64,000 nucleotides of DNA from Isoetes taiwanensis (Eukaryota > Streptophyta > Lycopodiopsida > Isoetales > Isoetaceae), in NCBI GenBank assembly GCA_021234155.1, contig JAJEKV010000488.1:1-64000 (forward strand), given 5' to 3'. A program made the translations under genes and the position numbers. This document shows positions 11,442 through 22,486 of this stretch, in pieces. Below the pieces are notes generated by a model. The model ran no database searches. It worked only from the letters and a program-made list of their open reading frames with translations, and had not been told where the DNA came from. The stretch's first letter is position 1, and each line of letters begins with the position of its first letter.

Positions 11442-14400
11442 TATAGTGTGGTCTCTGGGGCTGTAACTCTGATTCTAATATTTGGACCTCCGCCTCAACA
11501 TAATGTTTTTCCTATAATTGGAACTTTATCTCTAATCTCTAGAGTCTGGAACCAAGACCTAGATTAACTGCAACAAGTATGTCCATCTCTAGCCATCATC
11601 CCTCCCACAAAATGAATAGTCCTTACGTGATCATGGAGTGTAGGAGTCAAACAATGGACTTAATTGCAGATCTAAAGCACTCTAGAGATCCTGACGATCT
11701 TTGAAATTTGACTTACTAGACCTGTTTGTGCCAATCATAAGAGGTTATTGTGGGCCAAAAAGAGAAGATGGCAAAACTGGCTGCACATTGAATTGTCCCT
11801 GACCATGAAGATGTTCCTCAGACCAAGCGCTTGTATATCGAGAAACCTCCTACCTGAGCAGTGATTCATGTTCGAGCAGTGATTCTTTAGAAGGACACTT
11901 TTGCTTAACTGAATCTCTCCTTATTAGCAACCCTTTCCTTCATGGTGAAGTGCTCAAGATCGCGCGTTGCCAATTTGGGTGGCTTATAATTGAAAAAGGA
12001 GGCTAGAAAATCCTATTGAGCAACCTTTTTCTGTGCCGTACAAATACAGTCATACAAAATTTATCAAGCAACCCTAGTGAAAGAAGGCATGGAGAAGCAA
12101 GGTGCTAGTAAGAGAGGGGCAGAAAATTAGGGCTCTAGGATAGAGAAGCTAGGTGCTAGTGAGAGAAGGAAGGTAGTGCAGACAAAGTAATGTTCAATAG
12201 TAGTATCTTGCATACAAAGTAGAGTGGACTTACTCGTGGCTTAAATGAATGGATCTTCACATTTACTCTGATTGAGCAATGAGCAATTTGCCAAAGAAGC
12301 ACCGAGTGTTCGATAATGATATTTTTATTCCAGATACAGTTCGACATGCAATGGAGATTGTGGCGGTCCTATTACCTTGGCCATATTATGCATTATGTAT
12401 TTTGGGATATTATACCAATAATACATACTTGGTATAATGTGACATTTAATTAAGAAAGAAAATATTTACCTTTTCCTTGTCAGAATCACTGTCAATGTAA
12501 CATACTTACTGCATATTATAAAACTAGAGATGAAAATGTAATCAAATTAGAAAACTACATTATTTATAAAAAAATAGCACTTACCGCCTTAATTTTCTTG
12601 CTCTTTCTCGATTTCACCTTAAAGATTATGCCTGGACTTGTTCCTTTAACATAAGCCATGGCCTTAAACTGTAATTAATGAACACAAAACTTTACAACTA
12701 TGAAAGATATGAAATGATCATCAAAAGAAATGGCAGTCACATCAGAATAAAAAATCAGTGGCACTGAAATGCAAATTTAAAAGAAAAAATATGTTTGGGG
12801 CAGGTGCCGATTACATGTTTGGGCAAGACGGACAAAAAACATTATGATCTTCTATTTGAACAGTTCAACAACTTGTGAATCCATTATGCTTAGCAAAAAC
12901 ACCATGCAAATTTACATCAAGTAGACTTTGATGCAGTGAAATCAAGACCAAAGCAACTCTCTAAGTTCTTCATACCAAAAAAATTGTGTGAGCATAAGAT
13001 ATTATTCACATCTAAAAGATAAAAAACGTAGTTGAACTTTAGTTGCTTTCAGAGGTTCCAAAGCCAAGCCTAGTCTTCCTAATGATTTTAACGGATCAAC
13101 TCATTCTCAAATCAAACCTACTTCAAGGATTCCACAGATTCAAGAGGAGGCAGCAGCTGCAAATTCTAGGGTTTAGCAACATTTAGGTCTGATACTAACA
13201 TTTATAGGGTTCCACAATAGTCGACTAGCTCTGATATTAATATTCAGGATCATTCCCAATTGAAACAAGAGCCAGTTAGGGGTAGAGCAAAATTTCTCAA
13301 AGCCATGCAACAGGCACAGTGTACTCCATCTTCTTCTGATTCAATTAAGTTCAAAAAGTTGTATACTTTGCAATTCTGAATAAAGAAGAAAGAAGGAAAC
13401 ATCATGGAGTAATTACCTTTTTGGCGCAAATTATTTTGCCATCATTCTCTTTTTAAAGGCTGCATATCCCAGGATTTCTTGCAGCATATCATCTGTGTGC
13501 ATCGAGCCCCAATCTTGAAACTGCAATTTTCGATTTAGAAAAGAACAAAAACAAATAGCTAAAGTGCTAACGAGGCAACATTCATACGGTAAAACCTGTT
13601 CAATCTATTTGTGAGTCTTCAGTTTATATTCAGACATTAGCTGTCACGATGCTCTTGAGTGATTGAGTGAAAGGGCATCCTGTGAATTTCATAGACTACC
13701 AAGCCACTAAAAGAGTGCGTAGATAGCATGGAATTCTGTTGCTAAATGTTTGGAGTATTATTGCATGATAATGCTCTACTAATTCAATGAACACAGTCCA
13801 AAATTCACAGAATCAGCCTGTACAACATACAAAATAGAGAAGAAAATGGCTATTATTATGAGGAAAAAATGCATTATAAGTATGCATACTATCTACAGAC
13901 GAAAAGATCACATGCCTATGCCATTTCTTGTATACCTAGTATCAATCATAGGTTTTTAGAGTGATAACGTCAGCAGTAATTATTAGTATAGTAATAATAA
14001 TCATGATAGGAATAGTCTTTTAGGACATTGCAAAAGAAGCAGCATGAAGGAGACAAACAGGTTTATCCAACCTAAATTTCCAACTAAATGTCAATAATCG
14101 CTAATTCTTCAATTTACTATATAGAGTTGGAGGCTCTAAAAATATTCACTTATGCAGAAAATGAGAAAGCAGCCAATTCTTTTTCTCAAGATTTGGAACT
14201 GGATCTAGATGATTTTGTCAAAGTTTACAGAGGAACTTTTGAGAATGTAATTAAGCAGTATAGTCGCATTGGAGATTACGTTTTCGATAACAATTATATT
14301 ATGGGGGGGAATTTATTTTTAGGTTTTTTTGAAACATATTTTACGGGTTTTTAAGGAATATTCTATAATATTCCATGAATCGACAAGACTTAATTCTTGC

Positions 14401-14506
14401 CTTCTTAAAGAAAAAAAAAACTCTAACTTATGTTCAATTGTTTCTCGTGTTAGGCATTATGGAGCTAGCGTGAATATTATTTAAAAAAAGTAAAAACCAT
14501 CTTCAG
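11442..14506. other. Mostly noncoding; a few splice-bounded minus-strand exon-like segments
   Basis: No long ORF. On the minus strand three short segments have good splice borders. The first is 12668 to 12595 (acceptor TTACAG, donor GTAAGT; reads MAYVKGTSPGIIFKVKS and then a Lys-rich end). The second is 12488 to 12470, reading S-D-K-E-K-like in one frame. The third is near 13520 to 13420, reading QDWGSMHTDDMLQEILGY with an in-frame TAA. They could be 3' exons of the ParB-methyltransferase gene upstream or of a separate decayed gene. The plus ORF at 14088-14354 is unsupported. Confidence 0.3.
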
Positions 14507-14858
14507 ATCTAAAGACATAGTCCTAGCGCAACATCATAGGATGCAGATGTCCAAATAACTTCTTATAGAAGTCGATGTTGTATTTTAAGTGAGGCAATAT
14601 TATATTTACTTGTTATTATACACCACTAAAAGCATTTCTTAACACAAAATTATTTGTGTCTCGAGAAAAGCACCACCGCACGCCACATCTAAAGACATAG
14701 TCCTAGCGCAACATCATAGGATGCAGATGTCCAAATAACTTCTTATAGAAGTCGATGTTGTATTTTAAGTGAGGCAATATTATATTTACTTGTTATACAC
14801 CACTAAAAGCATTTCTTAACACAAAATTATTTGTGTCTCAGAAAGCACCCTGCACGCC
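14507..14858. repeat. Near-perfect tandem duplication, unit about 178 bp
   Basis: Positions 14507-14684 and 14687-14858 are almost identical, with only a 4-bp indel and a few changes near the end of the second copy. The run 14521-14615 equals 14701-14795 base for base. The near identity implies a recent duplication. The unit is noncoding and AT-rich. Confidence 0.92.
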
Positions 14859-15206
14859 TATGGAGTCCCACCAACAATTCAACATCACACACTTAAAGAT
14901 AAAGTAGACAAAGGAATTATAGGACCAGAAAGTTCGAATAGCAAAATTTTATGATGAGAAAGCAATAATTTCAAAGACTATATCTAGCCGTTGTAATTTA
15001 TATGTCCGAACTTGTGCCTCATCATCAATGTAAAGACAACGTTTTCGTTTCTTTTCTTTTTTCTTAGCACTAGACATTAAGGACAAAATAGTGGCGTGCT
15101 GCTCAGCATAGACAGGTAAGAAACTGCAACAGAAGACAAACACACATGATTAGTTTCCAACATGTATGATTAATTTAAACAAAATGTAGAAATTTTAGCT
15201 CACTAA

Positions 15207-18200
15207 CTAATCAGCTGGTTCTTCAATCACATCTGTGATTATCTCCCCCAACTCGACCTGCATAGAAGGAGTCCCCTCTGCTAATGGCTTTTTGAATATT
15301 GACATGCGATGGGTTCTAACCACATCACACATATCAACATCAAAATCTGTTGCATAGCAATGCAAACCTCTGAGTGCGCAGGCCTCAACCATAGACCCTG
15401 TACCTGTCAGTAAATCCACAATATAATCACCGGAATCACATAGCAATTGGAGCAAAAACTCGTTAAAGCGAGTGCTCTTCTCCAAATTATGCCATGAGAG
15501 AATGATATTTGGCTGATCTCATTTACGTCACCCGGCCCTAAGTAATGCCTCAAAAGTTCTTTCGCTATAGTCCAACTCATGTTGATTAAATACTTCCTTA
15601 GATTTAAATGTCGGATTTGTGCCAACTCTTTTGTAGAGAGATATTATCAGCACATTTCTTGATAGAGTATCGTATTTATCTTTATGAAAACTGAATGGTC
15701 TGTCCCCTATCAACTTGTATGATCTTCCCTTTTCAAGATTCTTTTTTCTGGCTGCTATGTCTATCATCTTCTGGAACTCATAACTGCTAATGCACACCAA
15801 CCATCCACTATCATCCAAATAGAGTTCACCCAAACTGAAACACCCATCTACTAGTTGCGTGTCAAGTTTGTTCCAGTGTGGTGTTTCATTTGAGTCACTT
15901 CTTGTAGGTTCATTTGTCGGAAGATCAATAAGAACCAAGTTAGCACCCCAATCTCTGACTTTTTTATTTCTGGAGTACATGGATAATTTCCCCAAATTTC
16001 TTAATGATGTGAAAACTTCGTATCCGCCTAAAATTACAGCCCTTGAGACCACAAGTACATCGGCTTGAACAACTCGAAATTCAGTAAGCAAATATTTTGA
16101 TAGTATAACATCAGGCATTTGCTTCCGTGGAGGTGTTTGGTAATCAACAAAATTATCCTCTTCTTCGTTTTCCTCACTATGTATATCAGATAGTTTTGAC
16201 TTCTCTCTCCTGCTTCTCTTTCTTTTGTCAACATCCACCTTTTCCTCATTCGGATCCACCTTAATTTTTTCCCTCCTCCGGATCTTGTTGTAATCTTCCT
16301 CTTCTTCCTACGGATAAGACCCCAAAGGGAAATCAATCCACCAAGGGACGGTTTTCCCTTTTCCCATTTATGCATTCCACCACCCGTCTAGATTACCTTT
16401 TGGACTATAAATACAATCAGCACCTGTTTGAGATACCCATACCTGTATCTGTGGATGCATTGATTCATGCACTTAATATGAAGTATTTGAAATATCTGTA
16501 TGCAACTCACATGGCTGTCCTTTGCACTTCAAAAGCTTCAGAAACATTGACTGTAGATTGCATATGTCTCTCCCAATGCTTAAACATTTCAACTCGATTC
16601 TTAGCTTTGAATGTTCTATACCAAGTCTCCACATCACAGTCCCGCGGTATTATCAACTGCAAATTATGTTGCTCAATTGCTCCCTTCACCAAGTCACCCT
16701 AGTCAGTAAATGCTCTAGCCATGTCTCTTTCTTTACCCAAGAATTGAAGCTTTTGTCATTAGTAGGTATCTTCTGATAACTACCAAACTGAGATGTGTTA
16801 GTCATTGTCTTAATCCAATTATCTCTCGCACTGTTCTGCACCTTTGATCTGACCATGAACAAAAGCTTCTCCAATGTGACATTGACTCCTTTAGATTCTA
16901 AATCCTTGGTTGTGACATGGCGCAACCAAACATTCCCTAGACTAGGATTAACAATGGCTAGATATTTCTGCATTTTAGTTGTCCACTTTCGTCTCACTTC
17001 CCTTTCAGCATTTGCCTTCAACACATCAGCTTCTGTAATGTTTTCATGATTTGACTTAATGTAATCCTCAGTATCCTTAACCATTGAAGCCTGCATTAAT
17101 GGATTCTTAGTAATTAGTTTATTGAATGTTAAACAGTAAATGTAATATCACAGTAGAAACAACATTAAACTTACATTATATAGTATCTTTGAATAGGCCA
17201 ATCTTGTAAGAGGATACCAAGGCTCGTTTGATCCAATCATTTCCCTTGTCCTCTGTGCTTTTAACTCACTAGAAGATAATTCCTTCATATACTTATCTGG
17301 TTTGGCAATAGCAACTCTGTGCACAATCATTAGTGTGTCTTGTAGACTTGTGCGAACAACACCAATCTCGTTCAGTCTACAACAAGTAATTGCTGCAAGT
17401 AAGCAAAAATGATAAATACATAAATAGTGAAGTATAGAACTCACAAGTTTATTCTATTCATTGCAGCAACTAGTGTTGTCTCATTAGGCTCGTCGATGTT
17501 TATGAAATCAGCATGAACAAAAATATGTTTTGATTTGATATGTTTGTATGTTCCATTGATTTCAGACATCCATGCCTCAGTTCGATGGTTGCCATCCCAG
17601 CAAAGAAACATTCTTCCACGCAAATCTGACCAATCCTTGTTATTTACCAATGACTCTTCAAATGCCTTATTCACTTCTTGCCAGTATGGGTCCCAAGCAT
17701 CAATGTCTTCATCCGTCACCGGAATAACATCACCTTTTGCTGTTGCCATTGACAAAATGAAGTTCCCCTTGGATTTCACATAACCATCCTGTCTAAAGGT
17801 GTCTCTTAATATTTGCGCTCTTGAACCCACTTTGCGGACCTCCTCATTTATCCTAATCCGACATAGGGGAATCATGGGTGGTTCTGTATCCCGTTTTAAC
17901 GCCAGTGCATCCAAGGTTTCTGAAATCACTTCGACAGTAAAAGAAGCAGATAAATCACCAAGAACATCATCATCAGAGCCTGAACTCTTTCCTTTTTTTT
18001 TACCACTTTCTTTTAAGTTTGATTGATTATTATCTGTCGCATTCATATCTATCTCATTAAATTCTGCTCTCTCTTCTTCTTCCATGACAAGTGTACTTTC
18101 ATCCAACTGCACAACACTTCCTGCCATTTTTTCAATATTAACAATCTTATCTGCTGACCTCTCTATCAGCTCAAGTGGATCTGCACTAGATTCAAATGAC

Positions 18201-18839
18201 ATTGCCAAACTTCGATGTGCGTGACGACCTCTTGGCTTTCTTTTAGGAGTGATGAGTCTAGTAGGCGCAAATCTGGCTGACTCTTTCTGGTTTCTACCAT
18301 ACCATAGGCAATACTGCAAGAAATACAACATCAAATGAGGGAAAAAAAATATATCAGCAATTCATTTGATTAAAGACAAACGTCTAATATCAACTGTTTA
18401 ATATGATTATAGTCGTCCCTTTTTAATCTTAAATCAAAGCTTCAAAACTATTTTCACATTAAAAGCTAAGAAAAAATAAGGCAACGGTGCCGTCCCCTTG
18501 CAATGAAGAATATTTTATGTCTTCCTATTCAGGAGAAAATAAAGCAACTGCAGATTCTCTGTATTTAGAATCAGAGAAAAACTAAGGGAATGGTGTCGTC
18601 CCCTTTCTATTAAGCACATTTAATGTATTCTAGAATGAGACAAAAACTAAGCAACGGTGCCGTCCTCTTGCAACTAAGCACATTTCATGTATTTAGAATA
18701 AGACAAAACCTAAGGCAACGGTGCCGTCCCCTTAAAATTCAGCACATTTGATGTGTTCTTGATGAGACAAGAATGAAGGCAATGGTGTCGTCCCCTATTG
18801 AGCTGGAATGCAAAAACTTACACTATTTGAAGACTGCAT
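15207..18839 (-). pseudogene. ParB-like domain fused to beta-class amino-methyltransferase (decayed spliced gene)
   Basis: Proposed coding exons (minus): 18839-18822 (ATG, donor GTAAGT), 18313-17445, 17376-17175, 17090-16511, then about 16280-15207. Phases fit at the first three joins. Exon 2 ends in a ParB-like fold: CRIRINEEVRKVG ... DLRGRMFLCWDGNHRTEAW ... AAMNRINL, where DGNHR stands for the usual G-x-(R/H)-R box. Exon 5 carries NLVLIDLPTN (methyltransferase motif IV, normally DPPY) near 15935, then ILSWHNLEKSTRF (motif X) and DLLTGTGSMVEA (motif I, SAM binding) near 15400. The order IV-X-I is that of beta-class DNA N6-adenine/N4-cytosine methyltransferases. ParB plus methylase fusions are known from phages and bacteria. 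Decay is shown by a one-base shift near 16690, two in-frame TGA codons near 15520-15530 (both would be CGA), and the altered motif IV. A possible extra exon lies at 15122-14949 (acceptor TTGCAG). Confidence 0.7.
18478..18800. repeat. Tandem 64-bp repeats with palindromic core ACGGTGCCGT
   Basis: The core GGCAACGGTGCCGTCCCCTT recurs at about 18480, 18587 (as GGAATGGTGTCGTC), 18650, 18714 and 18779, with spacings of 106, 63, 64 and 65 bp. The sequence between cores is also conserved (AGCACATTT, ATGT, TAGAAT, GAGACAAAA). A sixth, isolated core is at 19489-19505. ACGG-TG-CCGT is an imperfect inverted repeat, as expected of a protein-binding site. The block lies in the first intron and promoter-proximal part of the ParB-methyltransferase gene, and between it and the divergent transposase gene. 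Confidence 0.85.
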
Positions 18840-19831
18840 CTTCTTTACAGCAACCCAGAGCTCCAAAACCAATCGGAAGCGAGAACACTTTCAAATTTAC
18901 CATAGACTTCGGCAGCCAAGAATATGGAATAGGCATCAAAAATATGAAATAGGGCGTAGAGAATGTGAAAAGAGTTGGCAAATATGGAACAGACAAAAAC
19001 ATAGAAAAGGGCCGAAAATATTAGATAGGAAAATATGAAAAAGCGTTGGCCTAAAATATGGAATCGTTAGACCTTGAGAAAATATGGAAGCGTTAGACTT
19101 TAGGAAAATATGGAAAGTATGGAACCGTTTGACCTTAGCATAAGATAAGATACAGACCTTAGCAAACCTTAGGATGTGGCAAAAGTTTCTCCCTTAGCAA
19201 ACCTTAGCAAAAAGCTTCGGCTTTAAATTTGGGTAAATCGTAGGATGTGGCAAATCGTAGATGTGTGAATAACCCGTTATCCTTTACAAGATATACACTA
19301 TATTTATTCTTTCATGACATTAAACCACTTCAAGTACATACAACTATCAAGATATAAAACTTTAAAGATATAGAACTTTAAGGACATTAAAAATATATAG
19401 CCTTGAAACTATAACAAAATGCATTTTTCAAGATCATGATAGCATTTATCAAAACAAAGTTCGCGTCTAAAACAATGACAATAATCAAGGCAACGGTGCC
19501 GTCCCCATGCAAAAGCCTAAAGAATGAAGACTAGCAAATCTGACCTCGCGTATGAAGATGGATATATATCATCAAGAACCAGTAAGCGCCCAAAGCTTTC
19601 GGATAACTAACACAATGGATATATATACTGAATTAAATGGTCGTTGGTAAGTAGCCGTTTTATTTTTCAAAAACAAAACAAGCGTAATCAATAAATGGAT
19701 TTCCTTTAAATCAGGCTAAACTCTAGGACCACTATAGGATGCATCATTTTGTAGAGAAATATAAATTCAAATTGGAGGGTTACGAAAATGTCCGTAGATG
19801 ACGGCTTGATCTTCGTGAATGCCTTATATTA

Positions 19832-19840
19832 TATAAATAA
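19832..19840 (+). promoter_or_regulatory. TATA box of the transposase gene
   Basis: TATAAATAA about 62-70 bp upstream of the ATG at 19902. The spacing suits a TSS near 19865. The stretch from 18900 to 19270 upstream of it carries many degenerate copies of a 'gaaaatatggaagcgttagacctt'-like word and of 'ccttagcaaacctta', so the intergenic region is repetitive. Confidence 0.5.
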
Positions 19841-19901
19841 CGGCCCTTCGTCAGCATCGACTTGCAAATATTGTTTCCGTAGGAATTTGCACAAGTGAGA
19901 A

Positions 19902-21974
19902 ATGGATGCGAGACTTAGCATGACTTCCCCAGGCAAATTGCAATCTATGCAGTTACCATTTGATGTCAATGGTATTTGCCTTGTGAGTAACAATCTAGTT
20001 TCACAATGTTTTGGGTTTCAACCTGGTAGTGTGATGTTGCAACAAGTGTCGGCGGAAAGTGATGATGATTCTTTGACATACGTTATGAAGATGAATGTTG
20101 ATGGAGTTTATGTGATTGATAGAGAATTTGGCTCACGTGTTATAGTGACTGGTATGCCTGAAATTATCAGTTCTCCAGCATGTCCCATATCTGTGGACTC
20201 TCCTAAATCTATAGATTCCAATATAAGTGAGAGGTCAATGTTCGATTACTTGATCACAAATGGTAGCAATAGTAAGTGAAGAGTTGGGCACTAGAGGGGA
20301 AGATCCGTAAGGGTGAACCATTTGCGAGTTTTATAATGGTGCAGTAGTTTTCTGAGCTCCCAAGTGAAAAAAAAAAAAAAAAAGTTCAAAGCCCATGTCA
20401 GGAATGGAACATAACATGGATCCTCATGTTTGGTCAGACCCTTCTCATACAGTTGTTCCAAGCTTTCCAGGCTGTGTGAAATTGGCCCATTGTTGTGGCC
20501 ACTTACAATGCAAGAATATGAGTTGTGAATGTTTATTGGGAACAGGGAAACCAAATGAGGTGCAATGGAGAGGAACCTTAAGGAACACACCATTTATAGG
20601 AGAACTATCTATGGTCAATGGTTCCCTTAATTGTATATTTTGTAGGGAACAAGCCAGTCCACATGCAAAATATATTACTGCTTTCCAGATAATACAAGTT
20701 TTACGAGGTTGGCCTTTCACATCAGAAGTCATGATCATCCTATCAGAGTTACAGAGTCAAGAGAAAGTATCTATATGGCCAAAGCACTTTTGAACACTAG
20801 AGGTGCAAATACACCATCAACTATGAAGGGAGCCCAAGAAACACAACATGATCTTGCAATGGATTTTGTGAATGGTAATATAATTTCAAAAGATGAAATC
20901 TCGACTTTTCAAACAATGGACTCTGCGGGTGTGGATAGATTTCTTCAAAAACTTGAACCATTGAATAATCAACGAAGGTATTGTATTAACTTTCACGATT
21001 TATATCCAATGTCTTTACCTGGCATTTATCATTAATTTTGGAATTTCAGATTACGAAGGTGGATTCATAAAGCTAAGGCTCAGAACAAGAAAGAAGGGGA
21101 TGAGTTTTCTCAAATTTTATATTTGAAACAACATAGCAGATACCAGTACTTCCACGGTTCAGTGTTTCCTTACCAGTTACATGATGATGATAATGAAAGA
21201 TGTTATATCTTCAAGATGTCCACCGTTGGGCCTGGCTCAGGAGTGGATTTAGTAAATAGAATGCGTCCAGGTGGGGATTTGGAACATAGTTGGGTTCATT
21301 TTGATCATGTGAAACGTATTCCGACTTGGACAACTTCTATGATCCAAAGTAAGTTGTTTCTTTTTATTTTGATCCAAAATAAGTTGTATATTTCATTTTT
21401 GTAATTCCTTTCATGTAGGATAAGGTCTCTACAGACTATTGCCTTGTGTGACATGAAAACTGAAGATTACATTGCACAAAGACTGTTTTGGGAAAAACTA
21501 AATAAGGTGATGGAGGGCAAAGGTTTTCCAGCAGCTGAATTTAGGAAATTTATGGCCGATGAAGCACAGGCTAACTAGACAACAGTACGAGATGTGTTCA
21601 ATAATGGTCAGAAAATTTTAGGTGGAGAACGCTCATGTCAATTTCATTTTGAGCAGTGCTTGCAACGTCACACAAATAAATACATTTATGAGGCCTACCA
21701 TATTCAGCATCTTGATTTATGTAGAAAATGGAGGAATGCAGAAACTATTGAAATTGCAGACGATATTTATCATGAAATCATTGATTGGTGGCCTGGAAAA
21801 GCCGACGAGGTGGAAGATTACATGATCATTTACACCACAGCCAATTGCTCAGAAACAGCTGAAATGCACTCAAACAGCTCAAAACTGATTATTACAAAAT
21901 GGCTTAAATATCTCGCTTTCCTATTGATGCCACACATTTCAAAAGATACTTCTGGTCAAATATTGCTTGGATAA
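19902..21974 (+). pseudogene. Spliced MULE-like DDE transposase gene, damaged
   Basis: Exon model: 19902-20271 (donor GTAAGT), 20402-20977, 21050-21348, 21419-21974, with matching phases at the 20977/21050 and 21348/21419 joins. Exon 2 has a Cys/His zinc-binding segment (GCVKLAHCCGHLQCKN ... C) and, after a one-base shift near 20660, IYYCFPDNTSFTRLAFHIRSHDHP. Exons 3-4 contain VDLVNRMRPGGDLEHSWVHF, ALCDMKTED, then FMADEAQAN followed by a TAG where a related protein would have Trp, and ERSCQFHFEQCLQRH. These are the acidic residues and C-x2-H-like box of MULE-type transposases. I recall this transposon protein style from non-seed plants and conifers but cannot name the family. The frameshift and the nonsense codon show this copy is dead. 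Confidence 0.68.
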
Positions 21975-22486
21975 TATGAGATTTGTGAAAGGCCCAACAA
22001 GACTGATGTTTATGGCTTCAAAAGTTTTGCTACAAATGCTTGATGGTCAGAAGCTTGAGCTCAATTGTTCTGATGTGAATTTGAAGGCTTATTTAATTTC
22101 AAGGATGGGATTCGTATTATAGCAAACTTCGCTTTTAGATACATGTGCTTAAAGGTTATGCTTAATTCAAAGGTTATGGATGGCAGTAAATTATTATTTC
22201 AAACACCAACTTGATGCTAATCTTGCATTGCTACAATTCTTGCTAAATACAATGAACTTACCTTTTTCTAGCCAAGCGAATCTATGGGGTTATCTCAGAT
22301 ACCATATACATTGGTGGTGCTAAAATGACGTCCTAGTTGGAAAGAATACTATCTAGAAAGAGTACTGATACTAATCAGGTTTTGACAGCAAGAAATTCCT
22401 CAGAATAGTATAATATGAAAGTCCTCAATCATATTCTGAAAGCGTGGTTCAAGCCAGGTACTTAGTCTCCAAAGAATAAAAAAGAA
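21975..22486. other. Downstream region of the transposase gene
   Basis: Residual plus-strand coding-like sequence (for example LMFMASKVLLQMLDGQKLEL, about 22000-22065) suggests the transposase reading continued here before decay. Beyond 22150 I see nothing recognisable. Confidence 0.4.

Noticed and set aside
14088-14354. 88-codon plus-strand ORF in the methylase downstream region
   Set aside because: No recognisable domain, no splice or promoter context, composition like the surrounding AT-rich DNA.
18900-19270. Regular tandem repeat of 'aaaatatggaa...cgttagacctt' words
   Set aside because: Copies are short, uneven in spacing and diverged; noted as repetitive intergenic sequence but not a defined array.
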